Below, one piece after another: positions 62,821 through 64,000 of a stretch of 64,000 bases of DNA. The stretch's first letter is position 1, and each line of letters opens with the position of its first letter. The translations under genes were made by a program, and so were the position numbers. The notes under the pieces are model-generated. The model had not been told where the DNA came from. It saw only the letters and a list, made by a program, of their open reading frames with translations, and ran no database searches. The stretch is from Diadema setosum (lineage: Eukaryota; Echinodermata; Echinoidea; Diadematoida; Diadematidae), in contig CM067064.1 in NCBI GenBank assembly GCA_033980235.1, positions 28,521,781 to 28,585,780 of the forward strand. The letters are read 5' to 3'.

Positions 62821-63028
62821 AAAACGAGGAATGTTTACGTGCATTGTAATTTCGCGTATTTCGCTAGAGCCAACAAGATTCCCAAATTAAGATGCTCATG
62901 AAAGTTCTTGTCTCCACTATGTGCATTGAATGCCAATGGCAATTCGCATATATTTCATGCCGTGAAAAAAGCCGTCGGCTCCAATTCACAAAGATTTCAT
63001 GACGTGAATATATCTTGCTTTAAAGTAT
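62821..63028. mobile_element. Small interspersed element, CTGGTTTTACAG-ended family, copy 3
   Basis: Aligns with the minus strand of 17295-17476 through GTGCATTGTAATTTCGCG, GAAAGTTCTTGTCT and GCATTGAATGCCAATGGCAA. Ends are degenerate. Non-coding. Confidence 0.5.
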
Positions 63029-64000
63029 TCATAAAACACACAATTGTACCCAGAGATACAAAGTGTATGCGAGGTGAATTCTGATGGACCAATCGTGGCA
63101 ATAAATATCAATGGTGACGGAAATGTTCAAATCTATTTCTAGAATCTTCAGTGGCAAACATTACAATAGTAAGGTAGGGAATCCTTCAAAATGATGACTC
63201 TTACAATGCAACAAATAGTATTTGAACAGGACTATCACATAATTATGCTCATAGCATTACAAATCATTGAATATTGACACACCATCAAAAAGGAATATTT
63301 AAAAAAGGGGGCCATATTGCATGACAAGTAGCTATACTTTGTATGCTCAAGTAATTTCACATACATGTGTATAATGGAGCTACAAGACATCTACATTGCA
63401 CATTTGTGATTTAGATCCTACTGTCTCTAAATGTTTAAGTAAAACAGATACTTTTTAAATTCTACAAAGGAACTTTGCTCAATAAAACTGCCTTAAAAAA
63501 ACTAATGCCTCTCTATGCATATAATAATTCACTGATCTACAATATTAAACGGAGCTCTCTGCTGAATAACCTTTCCTTAAAAAAAAAAGAATAATACTGT
63601 TCTTGTTGTTTTGATATGAATATCCTTCAATCTGGAAAATTAATTTGGAGCATTCAGCAGATAAAGCAACTGGATCTGGCATTAGTAAATATGCATTTTT
63701 GCTGACAGATTAAAAAGCTGTTTTGAAACAGTAGATCTATGTAGCTTGCAATGACATGTACACAAACCAGGTCAAATTTCAGATATGTGTCTGCGGGGAA
63801 CAGCCAAGACATAAAATTAAGAGTGTTATGTGCCAGGATTGTGTCTGTTTATCAAGTCATCACCGGCACATCAAATGGAAGATGCTTGACAGCAAACAAA
63901 ACAAGTAAAAAAAAAAAACAAATAACAATTTTTACAGCAGGTTTGTAGTATAGGTTTCCAAAAGAACTGGCTCTACACAACTCACACAAATTGCATGTGT
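63029..64000. other. Unassigned sequence at right end
   Basis: AT-rich sequence without recognisable gene or repeat family; a 65-codon frame at 63751-63948 looks like chance. Confidence 0.4.

Overview
The window looks like a piece of animal nuclear genome, AT-rich and intron/intergenic in character. It holds no prokaryotic-style gene layout, no long open reading frame, and very many simple repeats and small inverted-repeat elements. The repeat vocabulary suggests a marine invertebrate, most probably an echinoderm: TTAA-flanked fold-back elements, tandem blocks rich in AGGTCA half-sites, GATA/TATC microsatellites, and frequent ACATGTAC-type octamers. That assignment is inference; no marker gene in the window fixes the taxon.

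Only one protein-coding gene can be supported, on the minus strand. Its first coding exon (52201-52106) and second coding exon (32397-about 32300) are both phase-compatible. Joined at a phase-0 boundary they give the N-terminus of a lethal(2) giant larvae (Lgl/LLGL) family protein: a basic start, then ELFTFVK joined to TVEHGFPSKPTALAYDP and a first WD40-like strand ending FAIGTSNGVIRMY. Lgl proteins are cortical WD40 scaffolds of the Scribble/Dlg/Lgl basolateral polarity module, and are related to the SNARE regulator tomosyn. Intron 1 is about 19.7 kb. No further exon was found in positions 1-32299, so either intron 2 exceeds 32 kb or I missed small exons there. The promoter and 5' UTR lie at about 52202-52900, with a TATA-like box and a possible upstream non-coding exon.

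Layout: 1-32299 is presumptive intron 2 or downstream sequence, with several TIR/fold-back elements, GATA microsatellites and a 1.1 kb element made of six ~157 bp tandem units ending in a hairpin (16021-17140). 32300-52201 is the gene's 5' part. Its intron 1 contains a 2.9 kb TTAA-bounded fold-back element (35074-37959), a precise head-to-tail dimer of a ~2.35 kb hairpin-ended element (39524-44239) and a 1.1 kb inverted repeat (48057-49162). 52202-64000 is promoter and upstream DNA. It is richer in CpG up to about 57 kb, then holds a nest of AT microsatellites with inverted-repeat insertions and a 432 bp near-identical duplication (55918-56349 and 58707-59138).

The most distinctive material is mobile-element biology rather than a gene system. 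The head-to-tail dimer has an 11-12 bp terminal hairpin and asymmetric terminal inverted repeats, a structure resembling Helentron-type rolling-circle elements. At least two repeat families also carry consensus-like DR1 nuclear-receptor sites.
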